Origin: Enterocloster bolteae
GTDB taxonomy: Bacteria; Bacillota; Clostridia; Lachnospirales; Lachnospiraceae
Direction: 5' to 3'
NCBI RefSeq assembly: GCF_002234575.2
Contig: NZ_CP022464.2
Location: 4,650,001-4,714,000 of the forward strand
Length of the DNA: 64,000 nucleotides
Part shown: positions 1-8,063 of the stretch, one piece after another
Position numbering within the stretch: the first letter of the stretch is position 1
How the letters are laid out: each line of letters begins with the position of its first letter
Translations under genes and position numbers: made by a program
The notes under the pieces: model-generated
The model's input: only the letters and a program-made list of their open reading frames with translations
Told to the model about the DNA's origin: nothing
The model's database searches: none

Positions 1-740
1 AATACGGTATACCGAATGCTTTTTACATACAAAACAATTAATAATACCAAAAAGATTGCTATTGCAGATTTTGAAGCAGTCAACGCAACACCAATCACTG
101 TTATTAAAATAACCCATTTATCCTGCTTATGATTTTTCTCAAATAGTTCACCATATATATAGTTCAATCCAAAAGTCATTAAAAACAGTTCTGCGTTATA
201 AAGCGGATGACCAATATATGAATACAGACGTATGGAGCCTAATGCCATATTTGCATAGTTGGCATCATGCGCCAAATTGAAATAGGATACAATAATTCGT
301 CTTCCTAAGACTAAGTCCACAATGCCAAGACATACTATTAAAAATGATACAGTCCTAAAAGTATATACAATAATTCGAATTGTTTTCCTTGGGTTGTACA
401 TTTCATAAAAAAGCAATGGTAGTGGCATTATAAGTCCAAAAAATACTCGGACAAAACCTTTCAAAGTTCGTCCTGCATGAATTTCAGAAAGTGCCAATAT
501 TACAATCAAGCATACAATAATTAAATATGGTACAAAGTCCTTTCTTCGTAGCTTTCCTCCTTTTAGCGTGACATGAAATACAAACAAACAGCCCAATGCA
601 GCAAAAATATTAATTTGATAAAAATTTGAAAGCACCATTTCTCTGACAAAAATCGGTACAGCAAATAGCCCTATCAATACCCATAGTATCGCTTGGTCCA
701 TTTTCCCATGCACACCATTATTACTTTTTCCCACTAGCAT
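1..740 (-). CDS. Wzy/O-antigen ligase-like polysaccharide polymerase, C-terminus beyond window
   Basis: This open frame starts at an ATG at 740 behind an AGGAG Shine-Dalgarno and runs off the left edge. I translated it by hand: about 246 codons, very hydrophobic, with successive membrane segments separated by short basic loops (for example around FVRVFFGLIMPLPLLFYEMY and VILITVIGVALTASKSAIAI). Topology and position at the distal end of a capsule operon fit a Wzy-type repeat-unit polymerase or an O-antigen ligase-like protein. These join lipid-linked repeat units on the outer face of the membrane. It begins 12 nt after the stop of the fused glycosyltransferase gene, so it is very probably cotranscribed. 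The family call is inference from topology and context; a flippase is the main alternative. Confidence 0.6.
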   Translation of the reverse strand, partial: MLVGKSNNGVHGKMDQAILWVLIGLFAVPIFVREMVLSNFYQINIFAALGCLFVFHVTLKGGKLRRKDFVPYLIIVCLIVILALSEIHAGRTLKGFVRVFFGLIMPLPLLFYEMYNPRKTIRIIVYTFRTVSFLIVCLGIVDLVLGRRIIVSYFNLAHDANYANMALGSIRLYSYIGHPLYNAELFLMTFGLNYIYGELFEKNHKQDKWVILITVIGVALTASKSAIAIFLVLLIVLYVKSIRYTV

Positions 741-751
741 GACAGCTCCTT

Positions 752-3100
752 TTAGATCCGAACAAACAATTCTCTCCATTCATTAACAATCTTATCAATT
801 GAAAAATCTTTCGCTCGTTCCTTTGCCTTTCTACCCATTACACTTCTTAACTCTTTATTTTTGCATATCAAGATAACCTTTTCCGCAAATGCATTAACAT
901 CATAATTATCAATAAGAAACCCATTTCTCCCGTCATTTATAATTTCCGATGGACCTTCCGTCTTGAAAGACACAACCGGTAAGCCACACTCCATTGCCTC
1001 TGTGGTCACAAGACCAAATCCCTCTTTTCTAGATGTCAAAAGCACAACTGAACCTTGCTGATAATATTGCATAACATTATCTCTTTGACCAACAAAATTT
1101 ACACTATGTTGCAGATTTAACTTTGCTAAAGTTTCTTCCAGCCGCTTTCTTCCATTTCCATCTCCTACAATCGTCAATCGAGCTTCAGATATTTTCATTT
1201 TTACAATCGAAAAAATATCTGCTAATAAATCAAGCCCTTTTATATCATAATCAAGTCTTCCGACAAAGACCAACTCATTATTTTCCAGCTTTGCTTCATC
1301 CTTACAGACAAGAGTGAGAGGATTATATATTCTAATTGGATCACATTCTATGTATCTCTTATACCTATTAATGTCTCCATCTGTTAAAACTACCATCGCA
1401 TCAGGCTTACTCAATAACTTCTTATATAAACCGTCCTGATGCCATTGAAAGTAATCTTTCTTTAAGAAATATACATCATAAGAATTATGTAACCAAACAA
1501 CTTTCTTACTTTTATCGTTGAGTAACGAAAGCATCGCACCCGCTCTGGTACCGACACCAACGACTACGTCAAACTTATTATCAGAAAAAAATTGATTGTA
1601 ATTTCTTACTTCATATGGAGGAAAATACACAAACTGTAAAAAGCTAGTGTTTCTAAATCGGATTATTTTCTTGTTAATATACCTAGCAATCTTATATAAG
1701 GAATCTCGCTTGCTTGGGCTCAATTTCTGACTCCATAACACCCTCACATTATTATTCAGGTAATAAAACCGTTTCATTGCAGTTTTATAATTCGAAGTAA
1801 AAACGATTGAAACATCCAAATCATCAGTTTTGGACATTTCACTTGCAAGTAAGGCATTGACCCTCTGTCTTCCACCCATTTCTGCAATGTTATTTGTTAG
1901 AAAACAAACCTTTTGTTTTTTTCTTCTTGTGAAATGTAGTTCATTGAGTTGAAGATAGCGTACAAGTTCATATATTCGTGCTTCTAACGTATTGGGATCG
2001 ACACAATTTTGAGATAATCTGTCTTCTTTGTATGTTGCATCTAGCTGAAATTGAAATAATTTATCTACTAAAAATTGATTAATTGTTCCATTAAACATGT
2101 ATGCAACAAAAGGATACTCAAATGCTGGCGAGTTATAACCGAAAGCAAACTTATTGAATTTTTCGCCGCCACAACTATTTCGTAATTTCAATAATTGGTT
2201 CGTGTCCAGCGCGTAATGTACTGCTGCTTTAAAATTATCAGATTTATAAATCGAATGATTTCCATACAATTTCTTTAATAAGGCGAATCCATACAGATCA
2301 AAAATATGATATCCTTCTTCTAATCCTTCGGTAAGCGAAAATTTCGATAGCTTATCGGTTATCTTTTTCTTAATGACCTTTACCGGATTTTCTGTGATAC
2401 TGGCCATTTTCCGCGCATTCTGTAATTTTTTACTATGTTCAACCTCATCTGGACTTTTTTGATAGTCTACTACATGAACAATACAGCCGTCTTTTTTTAC
2501 CTTAAAGTATTTTTTTTCCGCCGCAGACAAAAAGTCTTGGATTTGATTGTCGATGAATACGGATTTATTTATCTTGTTTTCCGTTTCAAATTCTAATATC
2601 ATCGCCCCTGATGCTGCAAACCAAAGCTGGTGATTAAAGGTTAGATCATAGTCCTTTTCACCATTACAATCGGTTACTTCCCACAAGTTGTTATTAGAGT
2701 TGTACTCTTGAATCTTAAACAATTGTACAGCTTTTTCATAGTAAGAAAGGTCTTTAAACAATCTAGCAGATTCCACTAGCCCTTCAATAACCCACGCCTG
2801 TCCAATTAGTCCATTCGTGTGGTCGTATCTTGCATCTGTTCTACATCGAATGCTTCCGCTTGTCCCATAATTTTCTTTTCTTAACAGGTATTCACTCAGA
2901 ATTTTTGCCGCATCATAGTATTCTTGCTTTCCTGTTTTCTCATAGAGATAACTATATGTTACAATCCAGTGAGCAGAATTTCTTACCGGTGTATCCTGAT
3001 TATAATAAGGACCATTAAAACCGGCATGTGCGAATCCGTGCTCTAATATATAGGTCAGTTCTTTATCTGCCAATTGTTTTACAAGGGTATTGTAATCCAT
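752..3100 (-). CDS. Two-domain protein: alpha/alpha-barrel-like N-terminus fused to a GT4 glycosyltransferase
   Basis: 782 residues. Residues 1 to about 390 are helical and Trp/Tyr-rich, with repeated hairpin-like segments (HWIVTYSYLYEKTG, LIGQAWVIEGLVESARLF) as in six-hairpin (alpha/alpha toroid) sugar-processing enzymes such as glycosidases or epimerases. Residues about 395-782 are a GT-B glycosyltransferase of family GT4: it opens with KVCFLTNNIAEMGGRQRV, has an acceptor-side GVGTRAGAM segment, and ends with VFVGRLDYDIKG and the donor-binding E-x7-E element EGFGLVTTEAMECG. GT4 enzymes transfer sugar from a nucleotide donor with retention on the cytoplasmic face. The start ATG has AGGTG upstream. 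The fusion suggests coupled modification and transfer in repeat-unit assembly; that role is inferred. The N-terminal fold assignment is the weaker half of this call. Confidence 0.75.
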   Translation of the reverse strand: MDYNTLVKQLADKELTYILEHGFAHAGFNGPYYNQDTPVRNSAHWIVTYSYLYEKTGKQEYYDAAKILSEYLLRKENYGTSGSIRCRTDARYDHTNGLIGQAWVIEGLVESARLFKDLSYYEKAVQLFKIQEYNSNNNLWEVTDCNGEKDYDLTFNHQLWFAASGAMILEFETENKINKSVFIDNQIQDFLSAAEKKYFKVKKDGCIVHVVDYQKSPDEVEHSKKLQNARKMASITENPVKVIKKKITDKLSKFSLTEGLEEGYHIFDLYGFALLKKLYGNHSIYKSDNFKAAVHYALDTNQLLKLRNSCGGEKFNKFAFGYNSPAFEYPFVAYMFNGTINQFLVDKLFQFQLDATYKEDRLSQNCVDPNTLEARIYELVRYLQLNELHFTRRKKQKVCFLTNNIAEMGGRQRVNALLASEMSKTDDLDVSIVFTSNYKTAMKRFYYLNNNVRVLWSQKLSPSKRDSLYKIARYINKKIIRFRNTSFLQFVYFPPYEVRNYNQFFSDNKFDVVVGVGTRAGAMLSLLNDKSKKVVWLHNSYDVYFLKKDYFQWHQDGLYKKLLSKPDAMVVLTDGDINRYKRYIECDPIRIYNPLTLVCKDEAKLENNELVFVGRLDYDIKGLDLLADIFSIVKMKISEARLTIVGDGNGRKRLEETLAKLNLQHSVNFVGQRDNVMQYYQQGSVVLLTSRKEGFGLVTTEAMECGLPVVSFKTEGPSEIINDGRNGFLIDNYDVNAFAEKVILICKNKELRSVMGRKAKERAKDFSIDKIVNEWRELFVRI

Positions 3101-3115
3101 GTTCGTTCACCTCTG

Positions 3116-4039
3116 CTATACATTCTTTGTCTTTACAAATTTTCTGCCTGTCATTCTAAAGAAATCTTTAATATTTCTCTTAAAATTGCAGGGATCATTT
3201 TTAACTCCAAGGATGTAATAATGCATTGCCGTCTTTACATTGCCCGCTAAGCTGTAAAAATATGTCCCCATCAAATAAAAAGCAGCTGCTGATTTACGGT
3301 TATTTTCAAGATCTTTACCTAATTTCTGATGTAACCGTTCGTAAGCAATAATTCTATTTTCTGGATGAGCAGAAATTCTTTGACCTGCATAAAAATAGTA
3401 AACCGCTACAGGTTCATGTACATACACAGCCTTGTTCTCTTTCAAAATCCGAAGGTACAAATCCCAATCCTGTAATGCTAGCATATTTGCATCAAAGCCA
3501 CCTGCTCTCTTTATAGCATCTACACGGAACATTGGGAATGAGCATGAGCCGATATTATTTTTTCCAATCAATTCATAATATAAATTTCCTTCATTTTGTT
3601 TTTTTGTAAACCGCACTGTTTCCTTACCTATATCTGCATACCTAATTACAGCATTACAGTACGCTATTACAGCATCTGGATGCTCTTCTAGCGCTCTCAC
3701 TTGAAGCTCTATTTTCTTTGGCAGCCATTCATCATCATCGTCTAGGCAAGCAAAATACTTTCCTTTTGCTTTTTCCAGAGCTATATTTCTCGCTCTACAA
3801 GCGCCACCGTTTTTCTCAACAACAATATAATGGACCGTTCTATCTCCCGAAGACGAAGCAATCATATTTTTCAAATCTTCAATCAGTTTTTTATCAGTCG
3901 GACAATCATTAACCACAAATATCTCGATATTGTCATATGTCTGTCCGACAATACTATCTAATGCTCTTTTTACAATTTCCGGCTTTCGTTTATATGTAGT
4001 AATAACTGTTGTTACCAACGGCTCTTTATTTTCGCTCAT
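3116..4039 (-). CDS. GT2 family glycosyltransferase
   Basis: About 307 residues from the ATG at 4039, which follows a strong GGGAGGAG Shine-Dalgarno; a TTG four codons upstream overlaps that site and is rejected as the start. The GT-A nucleotide-binding core is clear: VTTVITTYKR, then RALDSIVGQTYDNIEIFVVND, KNGGACRARNIALEKAKG and the metal/nucleotide motif ACLDDDDEWLP. FDANMLALQDWDLYLRI resembles the ED/QDW acceptor region of family 2 enzymes. It inverts the anomeric configuration when adding one sugar to a lipid-linked intermediate. The C-terminal 60 residues are basic and probably membrane-associated. Donor and acceptor cannot be deduced. Confidence 0.88.
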   Translation of the reverse strand: MSENKEPLVTTVITTYKRKPEIVKRALDSIVGQTYDNIEIFVVNDCPTDKKLIEDLKNMIASSSGDRTVHYIVVEKNGGACRARNIALEKAKGKYFACLDDDDEWLPKKIELQVRALEEHPDAVIAYCNAVIRYADIGKETVRFTKKQNEGNLYYELIGKNNIGSCSFPMFRVDAIKRAGGFDANMLALQDWDLYLRILKENKAVYVHEPVAVYYFYAGQRISAHPENRIIAYERLHQKLGKDLENNRKSAAAFYLMGTYFYSLAGNVKTAMHYYILGVKNDPCNFKRNIKDFFRMTGRKFVKTKNV

Positions 4040-4060
4040 AACTCCTCCCAACGGTTTTCC

Positions 4061-4735
4061 TTACAAGGAATTCAGCAATTTCGTTATATCTATATACTTA
4101 CTCTTTCCAAAAGGCTCATAAGAAGCCATTATAGAATCATGTTTTGGGAACTGTCGTATAATAGTCCCCCCCCCCCCACTAATTCCAGGCCATTTCTTAC
4201 ACGTGAAGAACAATTTGTGCTTAAACGGAAGATCCATAAAATCATATATATTTTTTACAGCACACCCATTTTGGTCATTAAATTTAACCAACAATCTATC
4301 CCAATTGATTCTCTTACACCTTCGTTCCCATTTATCTTTAGCTTCTTTTTCGCTATGATAATGCAGGAAAAAGATCTCTATATAACTTTTACCATTTGAA
4401 AGTAATCCGACAGGATATGAACCAAAACGCCTATCTCCTGATACTTGGGGTGCGTCTTTCCATCGTGATTCTTCCGGCTTAATGAATTCAAGTGTTCCAT
4501 TTATATACCCTTTTAAATCCGACAAAAATGTTATGTAATCCTCTGCCATAAAGAACATACCTACTGTAGGCGATTCTTTGGGCAGGTTATATGCTTCATA
4601 TACAGTGCCACCCCAACAGTTGTTGGAAATAATAGTGAAATCCGTATTATTTAACTTCTTGCCCCGCGATCTACAGGTAAGCGGAATATAAACTTTGTTT
4701 CTGATTTTTAACCGAATTCCCTCTATAGATAGCAT
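4061..4735 (-). CDS. DUF1919 exopolysaccharide protein containing a 12-G tract
   Basis: 224 residues from the ATG at 4735; AGGGG eight bases upstream supports it over the GTG at 4753. The segment ISNNCWGGTVYEAYNL is the hallmark of DUF1919 proteins, which occur in capsule and exopolysaccharide clusters of Firmicutes; a transferase-like role is suspected but unproven. RRFGSYPVGLL and EIFFLHYHSEKEAKDKWERR are further conserved-looking blocks. Near the C-terminus, four glycines are encoded by twelve consecutive G (4166-4177). The present frame continues into a credible tail (SIMASYEPFGKSKYIDITKL), so this copy is on. Gain or loss of one G would replace the last ~35 residues. Confidence 0.8.
   Translation of the reverse strand: MLSIEGIRLKIRNKVYIPLTCRSRGKKLNNTDFTIISNNCWGGTVYEAYNLPKESPTVGMFFMAEDYITFLSDLKGYINGTLEFIKPEESRWKDAPQVSGDRRFGSYPVGLLSNGKSYIEIFFLHYHSEKEAKDKWERRCKRINWDRLLVKFNDQNGCAVKNIYDFMDLPFKHKLFFTCKKWPGISGGGGTIIRQFPKHDSIMASYEPFGKSKYIDITKLLNSL
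4166..4177 (-). repeat. Poly-G(12) tract inside the DUF1919 gene
   Basis: Twelve consecutive C on the plus strand, read as G12 in the coding strand, encode Gly-Gly-Gly-Gly near the C-terminus of the DUF1919 protein. Twelve keeps the frame. Tracts this long slip during replication in many bacteria. Confidence 0.95.
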
Positions 4736-4739
4736 ATTT

Positions 4740-5846
4740 TCATCCCCTATCACAGCGCTCTATAAAATACTCCTGAAGACGTGAAGCATCTAATTCTATA
4801 TCAAAACCAGCTTCTATTGCACTATCAATTGCAATTTTTGAATTTGTTAATCGATCTGTTTTTCCCAAAGTAATAATTCTATTTGCCCACTTCAAATATT
4901 CTTCTAGTGACATGAAATAAACTAGATCCGTGAATACACATTCATTAGTTACGGTATCCGACACTAAACAAGGTAATCCTGCCATTTGCCATTCTACCAC
5001 CACTAAGGGGAGACCTTCATGGATTGAAGGAAGTACCATTACATCCATTGCCTGGAGCATATCTGACACATTAGTAATGGAACCGGTAAAAATGACTCTA
5101 TTTGATATTTTCAATTTATCTGCAAGTTCCATACACTTTTGTTTATTCTTCCCATCCCCCATAAGATAAAGCCAGGAATTAGGTTTTAATTGAAGTAATT
5201 CAGCAAATACATTAATCAGATATTCCTGATTTTTCTGTCGATTAAAATTCCCAACATGACCTATCAGCAAGTCTTCATTATGAACTTTTAATTGTCTGCG
5301 GAGCGCCGCTCTTTTAAGCTCATCAAATTTATATCCTTTTATATCACGCCCATTCTTTATTAATTGATATGGACGAGAGCCAAAAAGCCATTTTCCTGCT
5401 TCCTTCCCACATGCAAATGCATCTGTATATAAAATATAAAATAAAGGTCGCAATATTTTATCGGCTTTTTTATGGTCACAGGTTGTATTATGAGAATGAG
5501 CAATTCTTACCTTACAACCTGCAAGTTTTGCTATTCCAAGTTCTATTGACATAATTGCACTACTTCCATGAATATAAAGAGCATCATAATGTTGTAGTTT
5601 AAAAAGTTTATAAAACGCGATGATATATTTTCTCACGCTTGCTTTTCTGGATGGAAGGCAACGTATATTTATACCAGCGTTTTGAAATTCAACCACCAGA
5701 TCATAGTTATATGAGCCTGATGCAATAATATCAATATCAAATTTATCTTTATCAAAGCGGGAGAAATAATCTAAGATGATTGTAGATATTCCCTCTTTTT
5801 TCCCTAATCCTGTAGTTGTAACTATAAGTATTTTTATTTTCTTCAC
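4740..5846 (-). CDS. GT4 family glycosyltransferase
   Basis: About 368 residues from a GTG at 5846, preceded by GGGAGG eleven bases upstream; a TTG at 5870 would add eight residues but lies before that site. It has the GT-B two-domain layout: N-terminal KIKILIVTTTGLGKKEGIST with an acceptor-binding loop, YDALYIHGSSAIMSIELGIAKLAG and VRIAHSHNTT, then C-terminal IGHVGNFNRQKNQEYLINVF, WLYLMGDGKNKQKC and the E-x7-E-like element PSIHEGLPLVVVEWQMAGLP. It resembles the EpsF/CapH group of capsule transferases, which add one hexose or amino sugar. The stop lies 4 nt before the DUF1919 start, so the two are translationally close. Sugar specificity is unknown. Confidence 0.87.
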   Translation of the reverse strand: MKKIKILIVTTTGLGKKEGISTIILDYFSRFDKDKFDIDIIASGSYNYDLVVEFQNAGINIRCLPSRKASVRKYIIAFYKLFKLQHYDALYIHGSSAIMSIELGIAKLAGCKVRIAHSHNTTCDHKKADKILRPLFYILYTDAFACGKEAGKWLFGSRPYQLIKNGRDIKGYKFDELKRAALRRQLKVHNEDLLIGHVGNFNRQKNQEYLINVFAELLQLKPNSWLYLMGDGKNKQKCMELADKLKISNRVIFTGSITNVSDMLQAMDVMVLPSIHEGLPLVVVEWQMAGLPCLVSDTVTNECVFTDLVYFMSLEEYLKWANRIITLGKTDRLTNSKIAIDSAIEAGFDIELDASRLQEYFIERCDRG

Positions 5847-5886
5847 GCTGTGGTTTTCCTCCCATATCAAGAAATCGGATATTACA

Positions 5887-6060
5887 CTACGATATATTTT
5901 GGAGTAGCTCTACCCAGTCTCCCATTATTCTATCCCACTTACTAGGCTTAAAGACGACGAAAGCACATAATATATACAGTATAAACTCTCCAACACAGAT
6001 TTTCTTTCCACTTTGTAAAGATCGAGCCTGATTTTGCAGGAATCCGCATGAAACATATAC
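5887..6060 (-). pseudogene. Decayed C-terminal remnant of a second ATP-grasp (TupA-like) gene
   Basis: No intact frame exists, but two adjacent minus-strand frames give RLDLYKVE and then GEFILYILCAFVVFKPSKWD followed by RIMGDWVELL and a stop. These match, in order, RVDLYEVNG, GEMTFFHFSGFIPFRPNNWD and KVFGDW in the neighbouring ATP-grasp gene. The last ~55 codons of a paralogue therefore survive with at least one frameshift. I infer a former tandem copy, or a recombination scar left when the upstream module was replaced. Confidence 0.7.
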
Positions 6061-6143
6061 TTTAATTTTCTAAAATATTTTTATCTTCTCATCTGTAATT
6101 TTATCTCCTGTATAATATGTCCAGATTCACCATCTGGCATTTA

Positions 6144-7036
6144 TTACAGTTGGCGTTTGACTTTTTTAGCAGGAAGAATCAGCCAGTCCCCAAATACCTT
6201 GTCCCAATTATTTGGTCTAAATGGTATAAAACCGCTAAAATGAAAAAATGTCATTTCACCAAAATATATGTTTCCATTTACTTCGTATAAATCAACCCGG
6301 ACATGCGGGATTCCAAACGATAGCTTTTCTGCCAGGACTATCATTTCATTAAAACAATTCGGTTTTTTATTAGGAATCTCTGCATTTGGGTATTTCTGTG
6401 TTATGTCAAGATGATTAAATTCCATATCATAATAATCAAATTTTACATGACCAGAGTTTCTATCTGAAGCGATAAACATTGCCTTTGGCTCACCATTAAA
6501 ACAGAAAAATTTATAATCTCGAAGTTCTCCAGTTTCAGCGTCCTCCATATACTTTTCAGCGATAATTCTAGGCTTAACATTTTTGTAAGGCCACTCGCGT
6601 CCTATGCAATAAAAATTCTGTTTTAAGCAATTTTCAATCTTTACTTTTGCAGCCTTTTTATCTAAAAGGTTTTTGTTCTTTACAATCACTAATCCCTCCG
6701 AGTCATGCGTACACTTCAGAACAAATTGATTAGGTAATGCCTCAAAATTTATATCTTCAAAGCGCTCCCAGATTCCAAGAGTTGGTATGATACCCCCCCC
6801 CCATCCCCGATTATTTTTTCTACATATTTTTTCACCTCATACTTGTCCACAAGCATCGTATATAACGGATTGTGATCATGTAATTTCAACCAATTTAATT
6901 TTTCATTGTATGTAACTGGCTTCTTAAGATTGGCAAATTTCTTAAAATGTGCAAAATAATTCAGTTGTATATATAATTCATCGGGCAAAAAACGTAATGC
7001 ATATCTGACTTTCTTCGCTAATCTATTGCTGCTCAT
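6144..7036 (-). pseudogene. TupA-like ATP-grasp gene, frameshifted in a poly-G tract (probable OFF phase)
   Basis: The gene starts at the ATG at 7036, 1 nt after the stop of the Alg13-like gene. Frame one reads through RYALRFLPDELYIQLNYF and PVTYNEKLNWLKLHDHNPLY, the usual start of the TupA-like ATP-grasp family (teichuronic acid/capsule proteins), up to IIGDGGG. It then leaves frame at a run of ten G. The other frame continues without a gap through IIPTLGIWERFEDINF, LPNQFVLKCTHDSEGLVIVK, REWPYKNVKPRIIAEKYM, RDYKFFCFNGEPK, PHVRVDLYEVNGNIYFGEMT and the C-terminal FGDW. With 8 or 11 G the gene would encode about 296 residues, normal for the family. Everything except the tract is intact, so this looks like a switch rather than decay. 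A homopolymer sequencing or assembly error is the alternative. Confidence 0.85.
6793..6802 (-). repeat. Poly-G(10) tract causing the ATP-grasp frameshift
   Basis: Ten consecutive C on the plus strand (G10 in the coding strand) sit after the GAT codon of IIGD. Eight or eleven G would join the two halves of the gene; ten does not. Confidence 0.95.
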
Positions 7037-7037
7037 A

Positions 7038-7532
7038 TTACCAATTCTCCTGAATAAATTTATCAATCATATTCACTATTGCCATCGGATCCTTGTTCTC
7101 CCAAGGTCTCACCCCGTCTGCACCGTCATATATTTTCTTGAAGCATTCGCCGAGATCGTCAAGCTCCAACCCTGCCATCAAAACGTATCCATTACTGCTA
7201 AAAGCTTCGTTATTTTGTATCTGATGATCATTGATATGTTCTCCATACTTTTCAAGGCGTGTTACAGCAATTACCTTTTTACCTGCATTAAGAGCTTTCA
7301 TAATGGAACCGGATGCGCCATGCGATACAACAATATCAGCCTCATTAATCTTCTCGATGAACTCCTCAGGCGAAATAAAATCCTTGAATTTATAATGTTT
7401 CGGTTGATATGTAGATGTTCCTATTTGCGCGAACATTGGTTCACATAGAGTTCCATCCTCATACAACTCATCTAATTCTTTAAATAATCGATCAAAGGGA
7501 TATTTTCTTGAGCCAACAGTTACAAATATCAT
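7038..7532 (-). CDS. Alg13/PssE-like catalytic subunit of a two-part GT28 glycosyltransferase
   Basis: 164 residues from the ATG at 7532. It starts MIFVTVGSRKYPFDRLFKEL, has FAQIGTSTY, and carries the nucleotide-sugar site DIVVSHGASGSIMKALNAGK followed by EHINDHQ. All are typical of Alg13/PssE/Cps14G proteins, the C-terminal half of a GT28-type (MurG-like) enzyme. It would bind the UDP-sugar and work with the membrane-bound Alg14-like protein encoded just upstream, adding the second sugar to the lipid-linked primer on the inner face of the membrane. The stop is 1 nt from the ATP-grasp start. Confident at family level; the sugar is unknown. Confidence 0.9.
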   Translation of the reverse strand: MIFVTVGSRKYPFDRLFKELDELYEDGTLCEPMFAQIGTSTYQPKHYKFKDFISPEEFIEKINEADIVVSHGASGSIMKALNAGKKVIAVTRLEKYGEHINDHQIQNNEAFSSNGYVLMAGLELDDLGECFKKIYDGADGVRPWENKDPMAIVNMIDKFIQENW

Positions 7533-7574
7533 TCGTTTATGTATCCTCCACAACCATAAGTTCTGGTATAATCT

Positions 7575-8063
7575 TTAATAAAGACATCCTCCATAAATGG
7601 CTTTCTTGTAATACTTCTTTTGAGATTCCCATTGTACGATAAAGAGAGCAGAGTGCTTCTCCATCCTCTTTCCTGCCACAGTAGGCATATTCGCTCTGCC
7701 AAACGTCTCTATATAAACAAACTTTTTGTGAAACAACACAGCTAGAAGATAAAATGAATAAGCAACCATAGTCCCTGTGGTAATCACAAAATCCGGACGC
7801 TCTTTAATCCATATTACAATGGATCTAAGGCAATTTATGGCCATCTTAAAAGGCATGAATTTATCCTTAAGGTCTGTTTGAATCATAAAATACTTCGCAT
7901 TTTGTTGAAACTGCGTTTTTTCAGTAATCATAAATCCATCGTACTTATCTATTAATGGCTGCAATTTCTGCAACTGCTCCCAATGACCGCCCGATGAGGA
8001 TACCAGGCAGAGCCTTGGTTTTTCATGCTTATGTTTAAAATTTTTATCCATATCTGTCTCCAT
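7575..8063 (-). CDS. Alg14/PssD-like membrane subunit of a two-part glycosyltransferase
   Basis: 162 residues. It opens with RLCLVSSSGGHWEQLQKL, the GGH motif of Alg14/PssD/Cps14F proteins, followed by DKYDGFMITEKT, RPDFVITTGTMVAYSFYLLA and FVYIETFGRA. The hydrophobic stretch around residues 100-115 would anchor the heterodimer to the membrane and recruit the Alg13-like partner encoded next. The start ATG overlaps the TAA of the dehydrogenase gene by one base (TAATG), indicating translational coupling. The pair is normally required for one specific linkage in capsule synthesis. Confidence 0.9.
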   Translation of the reverse strand: METDMDKNFKHKHEKPRLCLVSSSGGHWEQLQKLQPLIDKYDGFMITEKTQFQQNAKYFMIQTDLKDKFMPFKMAINCLRSIVIWIKERPDFVITTGTMVAYSFYLLAVLFHKKFVYIETFGRANMPTVAGKRMEKHSALFIVQWESQKKYYKKAIYGGCLY

